Origin: Prunus persica
Lineage: Eukaryota; Streptophyta; Magnoliopsida; Rosales; Rosaceae
DNA: 64,000 nucleotides
Reading direction: 5' to 3'
Assembly: GCF_000346465.2 (NCBI RefSeq)
Contig: NC_034012.1
Coordinates: 1,513,134-1,577,133 of the forward strand
The notes beneath the pieces are model-generated. The model was not told the DNA's origin, did not search any database, and saw nothing but the letters and a program-made list of their open reading frames with translations. The translations under genes were made by a program, and so were the position numbers. Within the stretch, counting starts at the first letter, position 1; each line of letters begins with the position of its first letter. This document shows positions 1 through 14,600 of the stretch, piece by piece.

Positions 1-99
1 TTGAGAACAACACTGTAATGGAAGCAAGCTGAACAGCAACAGGATGAAGATGGAGAAATTTAAAGCACTAAAACCTTCTTTTCCAATATCCATTTTCAT
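1..99 (-). CDS. 5' end of an S-receptor-like kinase gene running off the left edge (partial)
   Basis: Read on the minus strand from an ATG at 99-97 (a second in-frame ATG is at 93-91), the frame stays open to base 1. It encodes about 33 residues: a short polar start, then a hydrophobic stretch (SIFILLLFSLLPLQCCS). The hydrophobic part aligns with the signal peptides of the complete array members, for example [15 protein letters not shown] in gene D. It is therefore the secretion signal of another G-type lectin S-RLK whose lectin exon lies outside the window. Sequence at about 200-260 still resembles the leaders of the other copies. Whether the rest of the gene is intact cannot be seen. Confidence 0.6.
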   Translation of the reverse strand, partial: MKMDIGKEGFSALNFSIFILLLFSLLPLQCCSQ

Positions 100-878
100 C
101 CCAGTATCTTCTGCTTATCAAAAACAACTTTGGGATAATTTCCTTCAAGCTTGTTAGCTTGTCAGATGCAAACTTTATCAGTAGCAAATGGATCATGGAT
201 GCACATTTTTGAAGCTTGTTAGCTTTCTTACCCAACAAGGGGTATCTAATTTCTGTTCTCTCTATCCTAGAAATTTCATCTTCTCTGGTCGAGATGGTCA
301 ACCTTGTCACCCTCCTCATTTCAGTACTTTTGGGATTGGATTGATACAAGTTGTTGTAATGGATTTTTTCTTATGCTTAGTGAAATTCAACTACTATATC
401 CCACTTGTCTTGCCTGCCCTGTTTTCGCATTAGGTGGCTAAGGCCTTAACTTATTTTTAAAAATAAATATAAAATATAAATGTTGGGCTGTATCTTGTTG
501 ACTGTTTGACTCAATAATGCGGTATACGCTGTGGTCGCACAATTAAAATTTATATAGTAACTTTCCTTAATATTGTCAGTCCATAAAGATTTCCAACATC
601 AAATAAACATACACGATCCATCCAGCTCACGTGGGAAAACTGTTATTGATTCTATTATTATAATTTGTTTTGGCAGTGTCTCTCTGGGATTTTGTTGCTT
701 GCTGGGTTTATTTTCAATGTTGATTCATTAGAACTGAGGTATTGTACGATTATCTCAGCCTTTGATTGTTGCTTTTGATTGGACTGGTTGATGATTTTGC
801 TGTATTCAATTAGGATTGTATACGATTTTGAAAGATTTTTTTTAAGTGATAGATTTTCTGGAATTGTATAACTCCTAT
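100..878. other. Intergenic upstream sequence of the left-edge S-RLK copy
   Basis: No convincing gene. The part up to about 430 resembles the 5' leader and promoter sequence found upstream of other array copies (compare 10065-10140). A 28-base string at 720-747 occurs again exactly at 4748-4775. Confidence 0.4.
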
Positions 879-1092
879 GGGTGTGTTTGGTATGCCTCAC
901 TGGATTGGACTATGCTAAATAGTACTGGCAACTCATGTTTGGTAAAAGAGGGGACTAACTTAAATGGGATTCTACAATCCAACAGTGTAAAAAACACGGT
1001 ACTCGCTCGTCCAATACAGTGAGGACGAAATGTAGTTCGCAAAATAACGAGCGTGCTATTCTGAACAGGCGAGTCCGACCAACACAGAACCG

Positions 1093-1293
1093 TCACAACC
1101 TCCACTCTCTTCTTCTCTCCTCTTTTTCTCTCTCTCTCTCTCCCTCTTCGCCTCTATCTCCGACAAGATGCTCCCAACGAGATTCATCGTATTCTTTGAT
1201 GAACTCTACGCCATCAGGAATTCTATCGAACATCTCCCTGTGCACATGGAGAAGCCTAAACACCAAAGCCAGCGCCCGCACCTCGAAGGCCAT
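1093..1293 (-). pseudogene. Exon-like fragment inside the TIR element, source unknown
   Basis: Minus-strand open frame of 66 codons. It begins MAFEVRALALVFRLLHVHRE, contains FDRIPDGVEFIKEYDESRWE, and ends in a highly charged EGEREREKEERRREW tail that is partly a translated CT microsatellite (about 1119-1144). The base composition is more gene-like than its surroundings. I do not recognise the source gene. It may be a second captured exon, or the antisense of captured 5' UTR. Confidence 0.3.
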
Positions 1294-1424
1294 TACTTTT
1301 TCCCTTGCTGATTATGGTGTATTCAGGTCAGTAACATATATATATATATATAGAATTTTCAGATTTCAATTTAGGCTCAAAATTTCAAGTTTTCATATTT
1401 CAATTTGGGCTTACAAGGTTACAG

Positions 1425-1545
1425 TGATGATGAGGATGCTGATGGAGGCTTTGAACAACGACAATAAGGCCACGGCGCAGTAGGCTCTTGAGTTGTTGAT
1501 CAAATTGGCCGGGACCGAGCTCAGGTTCTTCAGGCAGCAGAGAGA
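1425..1545 (+). pseudogene. Importin-5 (karyopherin beta-3)-like fragment
   Basis: Plus-strand translation reads MEALNNDNKATAQ, then a TAG stop, then ALELLIKLAGTELRFFRQQ. From memory this matches a HEAT-repeat segment of plant importin-5 (RanBP5/KPNB3), which has the pattern ALNNGNEATAQ-EALELLIELAGTEPRFLRRQ. The in-frame stop and lack of neighbouring importin exons show it is non-functional. It sits inside the 879-2040 TIR element, so capture by the transposon is the simplest explanation. Confidence 0.6.
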
Positions 1546-2273
1546 GTGTAGGTTGGGGAGGAGCAGATCTGTTGGCATTAAGTCCAGGTCGGGGCGGGTC
1601 TATGTGTGTGGGTCGACGCTAGATTTCTGGGGGTTGGTTCAAGGTCTGCAATGGGAAAGAAAGGCAGAGAGAGAGAGAGCGGAAGGAAGAGGAAAGGAGA
1701 GAATATGTTTTTTTCCTTTTTAAATTTTTTAATTTTATAATATTTTAAAAAAAATTTTATTTTTTTTATTTCACACATCAATCCCAATTTAATATTCCTA
1801 ATTGAATTTAAATATTTTTCAGGTCAAAATCCCTAATTGAATTTTAATATTACAAGAATCATTTTTTAGTCCGACACAACACCAAACGTAGGTCTTCACT
1901 ATTTTTACAATCCAGCTTGTTAGTCTGACGCTGCACCAAACATAGGTCAGTATTTAATCCAGCTTAGGCCAATCCGAGCTAATCCAATACAGTCCCAGGA
2001 TTTAGTCCAGTCCATGACAGTCGGCTGTACCAAACTAGCCTATAGGTTTTACCCAGATCTTTTAATAAACTTGTATAGACTTTTATTATAGACTTCCATA
2101 CTTTGGTATGAACTTTTGTTACAGATTCAGATATATTTGCATAGACTTCCCAATACTATTTTCTTTTATCACTCTTTCTTCCCAACACTATTTTCTTTAA
2201 ACTATCTTGACCTAGTCACTAGTCGACCATCCCTTTTTTCTTTTTTCCAAATTCTTCCTCTACTTGTGTGCAC

Positions 2274-2513
2274 AACAATGAATTTTCCTTTGAAATTTTC
2301 ATGAATTGGAAACTTTCATACCTAAACAATGAATTCCCTTTGAAATTTCCATGAATTGGAAATTTCCCTTTGATTTTGTTCACGAACGGCAAACTCTTCG
2401 TCCAAAAATTCAATTAAACCTAAACAATGAATTTCCCTTTGAAATTTCCATGAGTTGGAAATTTCCCTTTGATTTTGTTCACGAACAGCAAACTCTTCGT
2501 CCAAAAATTCAAA
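2274..2513. repeat. Tandem repeat, about 97-bp period
   Basis: Two nearly identical copies start at about 2322 and 2419, each with the string CCTAAACAATGAATT followed by a TTTGAAATTTCCATGA block and a GTTCACGAAC...AACTCTTCGTCC block. A partial, more diverged copy lies at 2274-2320. No coding function is apparent. Confidence 0.6.
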
Positions 2514-2576
2514 TTTTTTTTTTAAAAAAAACAAACCTTTGTCCAAAAAGCAAGGGCCCTATCATTTGGTAGTGTT

Positions 2577-2795
2577 ATGGGTGATGGAAATATATCTCAA
2601 ACTTCCGCCGCCTTGACATTGGCTTCACGCCGAGATGATCTCCAAGGGAACTTATCGGAGATCGAGAAATCTCTAGCTGAGCTTTCCTCCCAGCAACTCC
2701 AACTGGTTGATTTGAAGAAATCACTAATGGAGGAGCTTTGCTTAATACAGGACGCTTGTAACCACCCAAGGTCAATGCATGGCTTAGTGCATTAA
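2577..2795 (+). other. Short open frame with coiled-coil character, unassigned
   Basis: 72-codon frame starting MGDGNISQTSAALTLASRRD. It continues with heptad-like leucine and glutamate spacing (LSEIEKSLAELSSQQLQLVD) and then LKKSLMEEL. The composition looks like a genuine coiled-coil exon rather than random AT-rich sequence, but it has no obvious partner exons. It may be a fragment of a captured or degraded gene. I do not recognise the family. Confidence 0.25.
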
Positions 2796-2799
2796 TTGT

Positions 2800-5578
2800 T
2801 TGCCAAACGATGGAAAATTTTCTAACACAGAGAGAAAAAAAAACACATCGTATGAAATCTTTGGGGTGGAGGTTGGACTTATGTCGGCCTTTATTATTTA
2901 TACCTAAACCCTACAAATTCTCCAAACTCCAACATTTAATTAAATCCTTCCAAATCTATCTCCTTTTGAACACGGGTAAATTTATTTGGACTTTTTCCAA
3001 GTCCTAATTGAATACACCCACATTTAGATGGACATTTTAAAAGTTCAAAGAAGTCTAGATTGAATACACCCAAATTGTTATAGACTTTTTAAACGTTGAA
3101 TACACCCGAATTTTTAAAATCTTTTTAAACGCTCTAGAATCCTAATAAAATACACCCTTGGATTGTTTGGAGGATTTTTGTTTTATTTTACCTTAAGCAA
3201 TAATGATGTTCCTATTTATGGATCCCTTAGTAGGAATGTAGTTTGTGATTAAAAACTTTTGGGCTCCAAACAAGGAATTGGTTTTTAACACCTGAGCTTG
3301 ATCAACAAGAAGAAAATATTTTACCCCTGAAATTTTTTGGATGGCTAGATTTTAGTTCAGGGCTCTTTGGATGATGGTTTTAGATAGGAAAAATTGTAGG
3401 ATTCACTGGTGCTGAGATATAATCACGTGGCACAGGCCTGCGTGCTCTTTTCCGCTTTTGACAGGATTGTATGTCTGCCTGAATAGAGGAGATGTATATT
3501 CAAAAACTAAGCAGGTTTGGTATTGCCTTTACTTCATTCTCATACTATTTTCTAGCTAATCTCTTATGATTTCCTTTTTCTTCTTCTCTGTCTTTCTGTC
3601 TCTCTGTCTCTCTCCCTCTCTACATCTCTCATGAAATCTTTGCAGCGATCCACAGAAGCAGCAGGACGTTCTATAGTCTCAATTGTTGTGGACCACACAT
3701 TTCTCTGCATTAAAGATACTGGTTTGTGATTTTCCTTTACAAGGGCTATAGGGATTCAATACTTTTGTACATGGAGTTAAAAAGATGTACGTTATTACAA
3801 ATGTTAATTTTAAGCATTCTCAGAAGTCTTGGGTTTACATGCAGAGTTCCAGCTCGAACTTTTGATGCAATCACTCTTATTCTCACGGGTACTCTTCTAT
3901 GACTCTTACATATTAAATTAAAATTTTCATTGCCATTGTCTTAGTATTCTATGACTCTTGGATTTACTTTTATAAAAAAAAAAAAAGGTTCAGTCTATGG
4001 AGTGCGTATACATCAAGGAGGGTCCTATGTACTCTTTTTGTTTTGTAGTTGTTTTTTTTTTTTTTTTTAATTATAATTTTCCAAAGAAAAAGAAAGCCAA
4101 GATTACAGCTGATTACAAAGGACTGAGTTCACTATTACAGCTTTCTTTAGACTTTGTTGAGATCAGCAAAGAACCAAGTATGTAACTTGGTCATTAGTAT
4201 CAAACTTGATAGTTTTATGTTGCTGTCATCATCTTTAATTTTCTGCAATAAGGATCCTTTGTGCTAGCTTGTCTTAGAATTGTTTGATTGTGATTGTTAA
4301 TTTGCCCAGACGATTGCTTGATGTATAATTTTAGAAGGGTTATCTACTTAATATTTCAAAATCTTGAAACATAGACTTCACTTTTGGGTATGGTTATAAG
4401 CTATACTTGGTTGAACTGTGTTCATTTGATTTGTGTTTGCTGAATTATTTCAATTTATGTTTTTGTGATACCTCATTAGCTATTTGATCTGGTCTGCTGG
4501 CTATGAATATGAATGAACATGTATGAGATAGAGAAAGAGAGAGCAGCCTGATGATGTTGATGAGAGCTAGACAGAGAAAAACAGAGGAGAATAGTAGGTT
4601 GCTAGAAGAGAACTAGGGCTTCCCAAACTCCTCGGATCTGCGCCGTGGAGTTTGAAAGTGGATGAGTGTTAAAAAGAGGCTCTACACATTTGGATGCGGA
4701 TTAGGGCTACAGGTACTGATCATGGAACGCTTCCTATCTTTTTCGTTTTGATTCATTAGAACTGAGGTATTGTACCGTACATGGGTTTAGCTTGCAGAGT
4801 TTTCGTAGAGGTAAAGAAAGCATCTGCATTAGAAGGTTCTGATTTCGTATATACACTTTTGTTGTTGTTGTTTTCTTAATTTTTTTTTATTCTGGGCCCT
4901 TCACTGGTCTCTCTCCCCTCAATCCTCTTCTCTCGCTTGGCCTCTCCAATATCACTCTTTTCTCCATCACTTCATTTGCTTTTGCTGTTACGTTTTCTGA
5001 TTTCTGTGAATTTGAGGGGTATAAATGGAGGGGGAGGGAATTGGGTTTGGTTGTGAGAGTGAAATTATGCATCTTTGTATGTTATTTCAGTCCAAGTTTG
5101 TACCTTTGTATATCTGTGTGTGTTATGTTTTCATAAATGGGAAGGCAGCTGTGATTGGGTTCCTACTGTTTTTAGATTTTGAACTCTTGACTGTTAAAGG
5201 CTGGTCACGCATTTCTACTGATGTTATCCGTTTAGATGGATATATGAAGCAGTGTTTATTTCATCCTATTTAAAGGTCACTACTTTAACGTAGGAGATGG
5301 GGTGACATAATATTGTGTGTCATATATGTTTTTACAACTTTTTACATATTTTATACAGTTTCAATACTCGCATCATTACGCGGGCACCTTTGCTAGTATT
5401 GCTTATAACCTGTTATGAAATATAAACAATTTGACTGAATATACAATTTGTATACCTATAAAGAAATCACAGAAGAAACAAAAAGGAAAGATTTTCAGAA
5501 AGAAAAAAAATGGTGGGAAGAGGGTACGAAGCTGGGGAAGGGAAGAAATTGTAGCAACCAAGGATTGCCTGCAATTCC
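2800..5578. other. Intergenic, transposon-derived-looking, no gene seen
   Basis: AT-rich sequence with scattered short frames, poly-T runs and a CT-rich patch at about 3570-3630. No family recognised on either strand. Sequence at 4748-4775 repeats 720-747 exactly. Confidence 0.4.
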
Positions 5579-9187
<3,609 letters not shown>

Positions 9188-9426
9188 GGTGGAACTTAAA
9201 GCGCTAACAGAAACCCAACAAGGACAATTAAATACTATGTTGGGCTAAAATTCAGATGCACCCTACGTGAAGCATATTAGTAATCTTCACTATGAGAAAA
9301 TTGACTTTTCCATTTTTTTATGAAGAAAATTCTACCAATGCTTTTAAAGTCATGCGCAGACAAGTTTGACTAGATCACATTGTTCACTATTTGTAGTCCA
9401 GGACATATAATAAGACATTATGAGTT
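9188..9426 (-). promoter_or_regulatory. Upstream region of S-RLK A, joined to the gene B fragment
   Basis: Very similar to the sequence just upstream of F (30192-30420) and related to that upstream of E (23785-24110). It ends abruptly at about 9422-9424, where it runs into the middle of gene B exon 1. It presumably held the promoter of A. Confidence 0.5.
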
Positions 9427-10064
9427 GATCCATTAATCCAAATGAACATTTGTGTTGGGATCTGTGGTGCCAATCCAACCGAGAACAACCCAGTTGATCC
9501 ATCACTCTCACTTTTCCACGCAGTCAAGACATCCCTCTTTCCAGATTTGTTATCAAATCCCAGCAACATCATTGGTAGAAGTGTGTCACCAGGATAATCA
9601 AAGCTCCTCCATAATTGAGCTCCTATATCATCTTGGACAACAAAGTTTCCGCTGTCTAAAAGAAGTGCAGCTGAACCATTAGATGACACTAAAATATTGG
9701 TTGACCAAATACAACTCTGTTTCCCATCTACAAGCTCCAGGTTCCCATTGCTGTTAATTGTCAAACTAGCCAATGTGTCTGTAACTGAAAGAGCCTTTTC
9801 TATGTTGGCCACCCAAACAACTTTGCGGGGAAATATAGTCTTGTGCTATATCCCCACATACTTGTTAGCAGAATTATTAGGACTGAAGAAGCCCAATTCG
9901 AAAATGTGGCCTGGGGAGACAAGAGTTTGTCCCTCTGCTAATGGTTGTGAAGAAGTTATGTTATAAACTTCTGCACAATAATGCTGTGACAGAAACAAGC
10001 TGAAAAAGAATAGGATGAAAATGGAGGGATTAAAAGCATGAAAAGTTTCAGTTCTCTTACCCAT
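9427..10064 (-). pseudogene. S-RLK B: truncated exon-1 fragment
   Basis: Starts with the [11 protein letters not shown] leader shared with C and D and covers the signal peptide, the B-lectin domain and the start of the S-locus domain. It is nearly identical to 13837-14473 of gene C. A Trp codon in YVGIWHK is TAG (9850-9848), ending translation after about 70 codons. The sequence stops inside the FIWINGST motif, where it abuts the promoter-type sequence of A. The rest of exon 1 and exons 2-7 are gone. It is a dead remnant of the same recent duplication series as C and D. Confidence 0.85.
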
Positions 10065-11089
10065 TTCAAGCTTGTTAATCTCCCTGCCCAACACGGGGTA
10101 TCTAATTGTCAACCAAAACAATATGGCTAGTGGTTTTGGGCTAATCAATCTCTCTCTCTCTCTCTCTCTCTCTCAATATTAACATCACAATTAGCTAGTG
10201 TTCCTCTATGGTTGGGGCCTGCCTTACAGACGTACCCATTACTATTAAATTATTAATCCTTGGGCTATTGACCAGCAAAAAGAAAAACTACTCATACCCA
10301 GAAAGCTACTTAATACTAAACAAAAATTGCTTTCAGGACCACCTATGAATATAATCTTACTCACCCCGAAATTCAAATTGACTAAATATATAAAGAAATC
10401 ACAAAAGAAAGAAAAAGGTCGGGAAAACAAACAGTTGGTGGGAACCTCAGCTAAACAAAGTCAGAGCTTTGTCGCCATTTTTCCACCGAGCCGTATTAAC
10501 AAGTTACAGAGGCCAATCTTTGACACGGTCATGAGGCAAGCGGGGTGTTTCGAACATTCAGAAAGCTATATAATCATTCTCCAGGTCAACAGTCAAAAAT
10601 CACGTTAGTCGACAATATTGAAAAGACAAAAAGATCAAGGCTTTTTTATCTCATAACAACCCAAATTCAATTTGAAAGATAAAGTTTTGTTATTGCTCTC
10701 ACATATTATGTGTTAGACAATCACAATTTGTCAGAAAAATAACAAGGCAAGTGAAGTTGAACCCAAAAAAAAACCGCTTTTTTCTTTCCCTTTTAATAAT
10801 AGCATAAGATATTTGAACATGTACAAAACATATGTTCCTAATCCAATAATAGCATAGGCTAGCATAGGATCAGGACATTAAAGGGATGTTATACTACTAA
10901 CACCTGTCTTATAATGTTTTTTTGGTGCATTTTAGCAAAATATCCCATGAAAGGAAAACCTTCATTCACTATACCTTTTTTTCGCGCATTTTAGCAAAAT
11001 ATCCCGTGAATGGAAAACCTTCATTCACTATACCAAAAGGAAAACTTCACAACGGCCAAAAGTCAATAGACGTAAAAATTTGCAATTTC
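10065..11089. other. Intergenic spacer between S-RLK B and C
   Basis: No gene. It closely matches 14474-15454 (between C and D) and in part 18859-19500, so it belongs to the tandemly duplicated unit. It holds a CT microsatellite at 10149-10174 and a short direct repeat at about 10920-11020 containing AAAATATCCC.TGAA.GGAAAACC. Confidence 0.6.
10149..10174. repeat. (CT)n microsatellite
   Basis: Uninterrupted TC/CT dinucleotides upstream of gene B. A longer allele lies at the equivalent place upstream of gene C (14566-14598). Confidence 0.9.
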
Positions 11090-14000
11090 TTATCGTCCTT
11101 GAAGTAGTGTTATGGTATCTTCATTTGCGGAGCAAATATTGTCAAACGGTGGTTGGGGATCAGAGTTTGAGCTTTGGAAAGTATATATAGGCCGCTTAGG
11201 TTGTGGGCGATCTGTCTCCCTACTCAGCATGAAAACTACATCTGGCATGGTTGGCCTATCTGCAGCATTGTCCTGTACACAAAGAAGCCCAATGTGCACA
11301 CATCTCATCACTTCTGTTGACGAATATGAATCTGCCAAAACTTCATCAACCAAGTCCAATCCCCTGCCTTCATTCCATGAGTGCCATGCCTGAATAAGTT
11401 TCATATATGTTGGCTACAATTGTTAGACTCTGTTGTATTTAGCTTCATATAGATTGTTTAACAATTTATAAGAATTTAGAGTGTGAACTTACATAATCTA
11501 TGAAGCCTAGCTGTTGGTCATGGTAATAGAAGCTGGTATTTTTCCTGCCACCAACAATCTCCAATAGAAAGACTCCAAAGCTATATATATCAGATTTTTC
11601 AGAAAATATCCCGCGCATAGCGTACTCGGGAGACATATAGCCACTGTACAGGAAATTCATTATCCACTAACTTATTATTATTCCTGATAACATGCTAAAA
11701 AGCATTAGAAATTTAGTTGGTTAATAACAATTCTGATAATTGGGAAGAAATTATTCTTACCGAGTTCCCACAACCTTCTGAGTGTTTGCTAGATTCTGTG
11801 TCCCTTCAAAGATACGTGCCAGTCCAAAATCCGAAATTTTTGGGCTCATCTTCTCATCCAACAGAATATTACTTACCTTCAAACATGAATCATAGTGGAG
11901 ATAAAGAAGTCCTCTAGCAACACCTTGAATAATATTGAAGCGTTTTGCCCAATCAAGCTCTGCTCTTCTCATTGGATCTAATCAATTCACCCATTTGAAA
12001 TGAAATCAGTAGTGTCATTCATATATTTGGTGCATAGTACAATGAAAACAATGATTTAATTGCTATAAAATAGAGACACAGTTGTAAGAACACTAGTAAG
12101 CGGTGCTTAAACAGGTAGGTGTAATATATTGAAGAGCTAAACTGTACTCAAAGATTGTGCATATCAGTTAATAGTTCCCCTGAGCTCCGCATTCTAGGAA
12201 AAGCTCATAGATTACCAGTGATATTGAAGAAAGATATGTAACAATGAGAAATTGCAGCCAAACATAAAGGGCCAGTGAAACTTACTGAACAAAAGAGTAT
12301 CCAAGCTTTTGTTTGGCATGAACTCATAAATTAGTAGCTTCTCATCATCTTTAATGCAGCAACCCATGAGCCTTACAAGATTCTTATGTTGGAGTTTGGA
12401 GATCAATAGAATCTCATTCTTGAACTCTTCTATGCCTTGTACTGAGCTACTAGATAGTCTTTTTACTGCTATTTCCTTCCCTTCTTGTAGCTTACCCTAC
12501 ACAAGGTCCACAAATTAATCATTGCATTCATGTCTGTATCATTATATATATTCCTTCGAAAAGAAAAAAAAGAAAGAAAGAATAATCACCCTATATACAG
12601 GCCCGAATCCTCCTTCTCCGAGTTTATTTGTGATGCTGAAATTCCTCGTAGCAATTAATATGGTATCAAAATCATAGATTACTAGCTCTGATGGATCATG
12701 TTTTCTTATATATTCATGAAGAAGAGCATCTCTTGAAGTCTCAATCATATCAGCCATTTCAGAGTCCTTAGGTGTTACTTTGACGTTTCCTGGTTTGCAA
12801 ATATAGCAACCAAACTCGAAGTCAGAGAAAAACAAAAAAGCAGTAAATATGCTCTTATAATGTAATGCATTGAAGTTATACTGTTTTGATTAATACTTCA
12901 AACAGAGGAAGGGTGAGATCATGGGCTAATGCATTAATTGCATCCCTCGACCTCATTCTCTTACTCTTTTGGTTAGATCGCAATCTGTGCAAGCTAAACA
13001 CTATGCCAGCCAAGATACTGATAAAACAAACAGCTATGAGGCTGACCATTATCTTTATTTGCTTTCTTTCACCTAAAAAAATGAATTTGTGTCACATAAA
13101 GTAGGTGACAGAGAAAAGAAAAGATACTGCTAATTAGAGTTGTGCAAGCAATATTATCACTTACCTAATTCTGCATGTGCTAAGCGAATAAAAAGATCAT
13201 CTCCACCAGAGGCAAACTCTTGAATATCAATAAGGTCTTTGGACCAGACCAAACACCCTATATTGTTAATATGTGTATAAGCCAGGCAAGAGCAACTACC
13301 TGTGCACTGTACCTTGCAGTCTTCAGCACCCAAATTCGAAATATACTCATGAAAATCTGGTAGGTTTACACTTGATATCTTCCAAAACCCATCTTGTTTT
13401 CCTCTCGAAGGAACTGAGTTACTTGTGTTACTCCCACAAAACAATTTGGTTTTCCTCACACACCCCCCTGCCCTGTTTCCTTTGCTCCATTCCTCTTGTG
13501 ACTTGGGTTTAAACCCTTTCAAACACTTGCAGATTGGAGACTCGGAAGCTTTGCAAACCCCAAAAGGTCCACAGATTCCATAATGGTCACATGGATTCTT
13601 TGGGGCCTCCCAGTCAAGATTCCAGTTCTCACCATGTTCGGAATACATAAGCTTTAGTGTACCTTGATAAGAGATTTCCATATATGCCAGAGTTCTGTTA
13701 AAGAAAAAAGAGAAATACTTTGTTCCCTGCTGCACATTATCATCTAGATTTAATCCACTTAGATATTCATCATTCATTCCTGGTATGCCGAGGAACTTTG
13801 TTTTGTCCCATGGCCCACTTCTCCAGTAGGGAGTTGATCCATTAATCCAAATGAACATTTGTGTTGGGATCTGTGGTGCCAATCCAACCGAGAACAACCC
13901 GGTTGATCCATCACTCTCACTTTTCCAGGCAGTCAAGACATCCCTCTTTCCAGATTTGTTATCGAATCCCAGCAACATCTTTGGTAGAAGTGTGTCACCA

Positions 14001-14473
14001 GGATAATCAAAGCTCCTCCATAATTGAGCTCCTATATCATCTTGGACAACAAAGTTTCCACTGTCTAAAAGAAGTGCAGCTGAACCATTAGATGGCACTA
14101 AAATATTGGTTGACCAAATACAACTCTGTTTCCCATCTACAAGCTCCAGGTTCCCATTGCTGTTAATTGTCAAACTAGCCAATGTGTCTGTAACTGAAAG
14201 AGCCTTTTCTCTGTTGGCCACCCAAACAACTTTGCGGGGAAATATAGTCTTGTGCCATATCCCCACATACTTGTTAGCAGAATTATTAGGACTGAAGAAG
14301 CCCAATTCGAAAATGTGGCCTGGGGAGACAAGAGTTTGTCCCTCTGCTAATGGTTGTGAAGAAGTTATGTTATAAACTTCTGCACAATAATGCTGTGACA
14401 GAAACCAATTGAAAAAGAATAGGATGAAGATGGAGGGATTAAAAGCATGAAAAGTTTCAGTTCTCTTACCCAT
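11090..14473 (-). CDS. S-RLK C: lectin receptor-like kinase lacking the catalytic HRD loop
   Basis: Exons: 14473-13165, 13072-12965, 12789-12590, 12496-12286, 11977-11761, 11643-11493 and 11389-11090. They join in phase to about 831 residues. Domains in order: signal peptide (to about residue 36), B-lectin, S-locus glycoprotein with EGF-like cysteines, PAN, one membrane segment, kinase. Start chosen at [11 protein letters not shown], shared with D; an ATG 84 bp further upstream is also in frame. The glycine loop [10 protein letters not shown], the IAVKRL lysine and DFGLAR are present. Exon 5 is 21 bp shorter than in [18 protein letters not shown] has become [10 protein letters not shown], removing the HRD aspartate and the DLK lysine. 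All splice sites look usable. The likely product is a plasma-membrane receptor that binds ATP poorly or not at all and cannot phosphorylate, or an early pseudogene. Confidence 0.8.
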
Positions 14474-14562
14474 TTCAAGCTTGTTAATCTCCCTGCCCAA
14501 CACGAGGTATCTAATTGTCAACCAAAACAATATTGCATGTGGTTTTGGGCCAATCAATCAAT

Positions 14563-14600
<38 letters not shown>

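Larger units (their letters stand above)
879..2040. mobile_element. Non-autonomous TIR DNA transposon carrying host gene fragments (Pack-type)
   Basis: The left end (from 879) and the reverse complement of the right end (ending 2040) share an imperfect terminal inverted repeat with the core GTTTGGTA, followed by related subterminal blocks (TGGACT and CTAAAT on both sides). The bases flanking both ends read TAT, a possible 3-bp target duplication as in PIF/Harbinger-like elements. No transposase is visible. The interior contains exon-like GC-richer sequence unlike the AT-rich ends, including an importin-like fragment at about 1425-1545. That combination is typical of gene-capturing non-autonomous elements. 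The superfamily assignment is uncertain. Confidence 0.5.
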
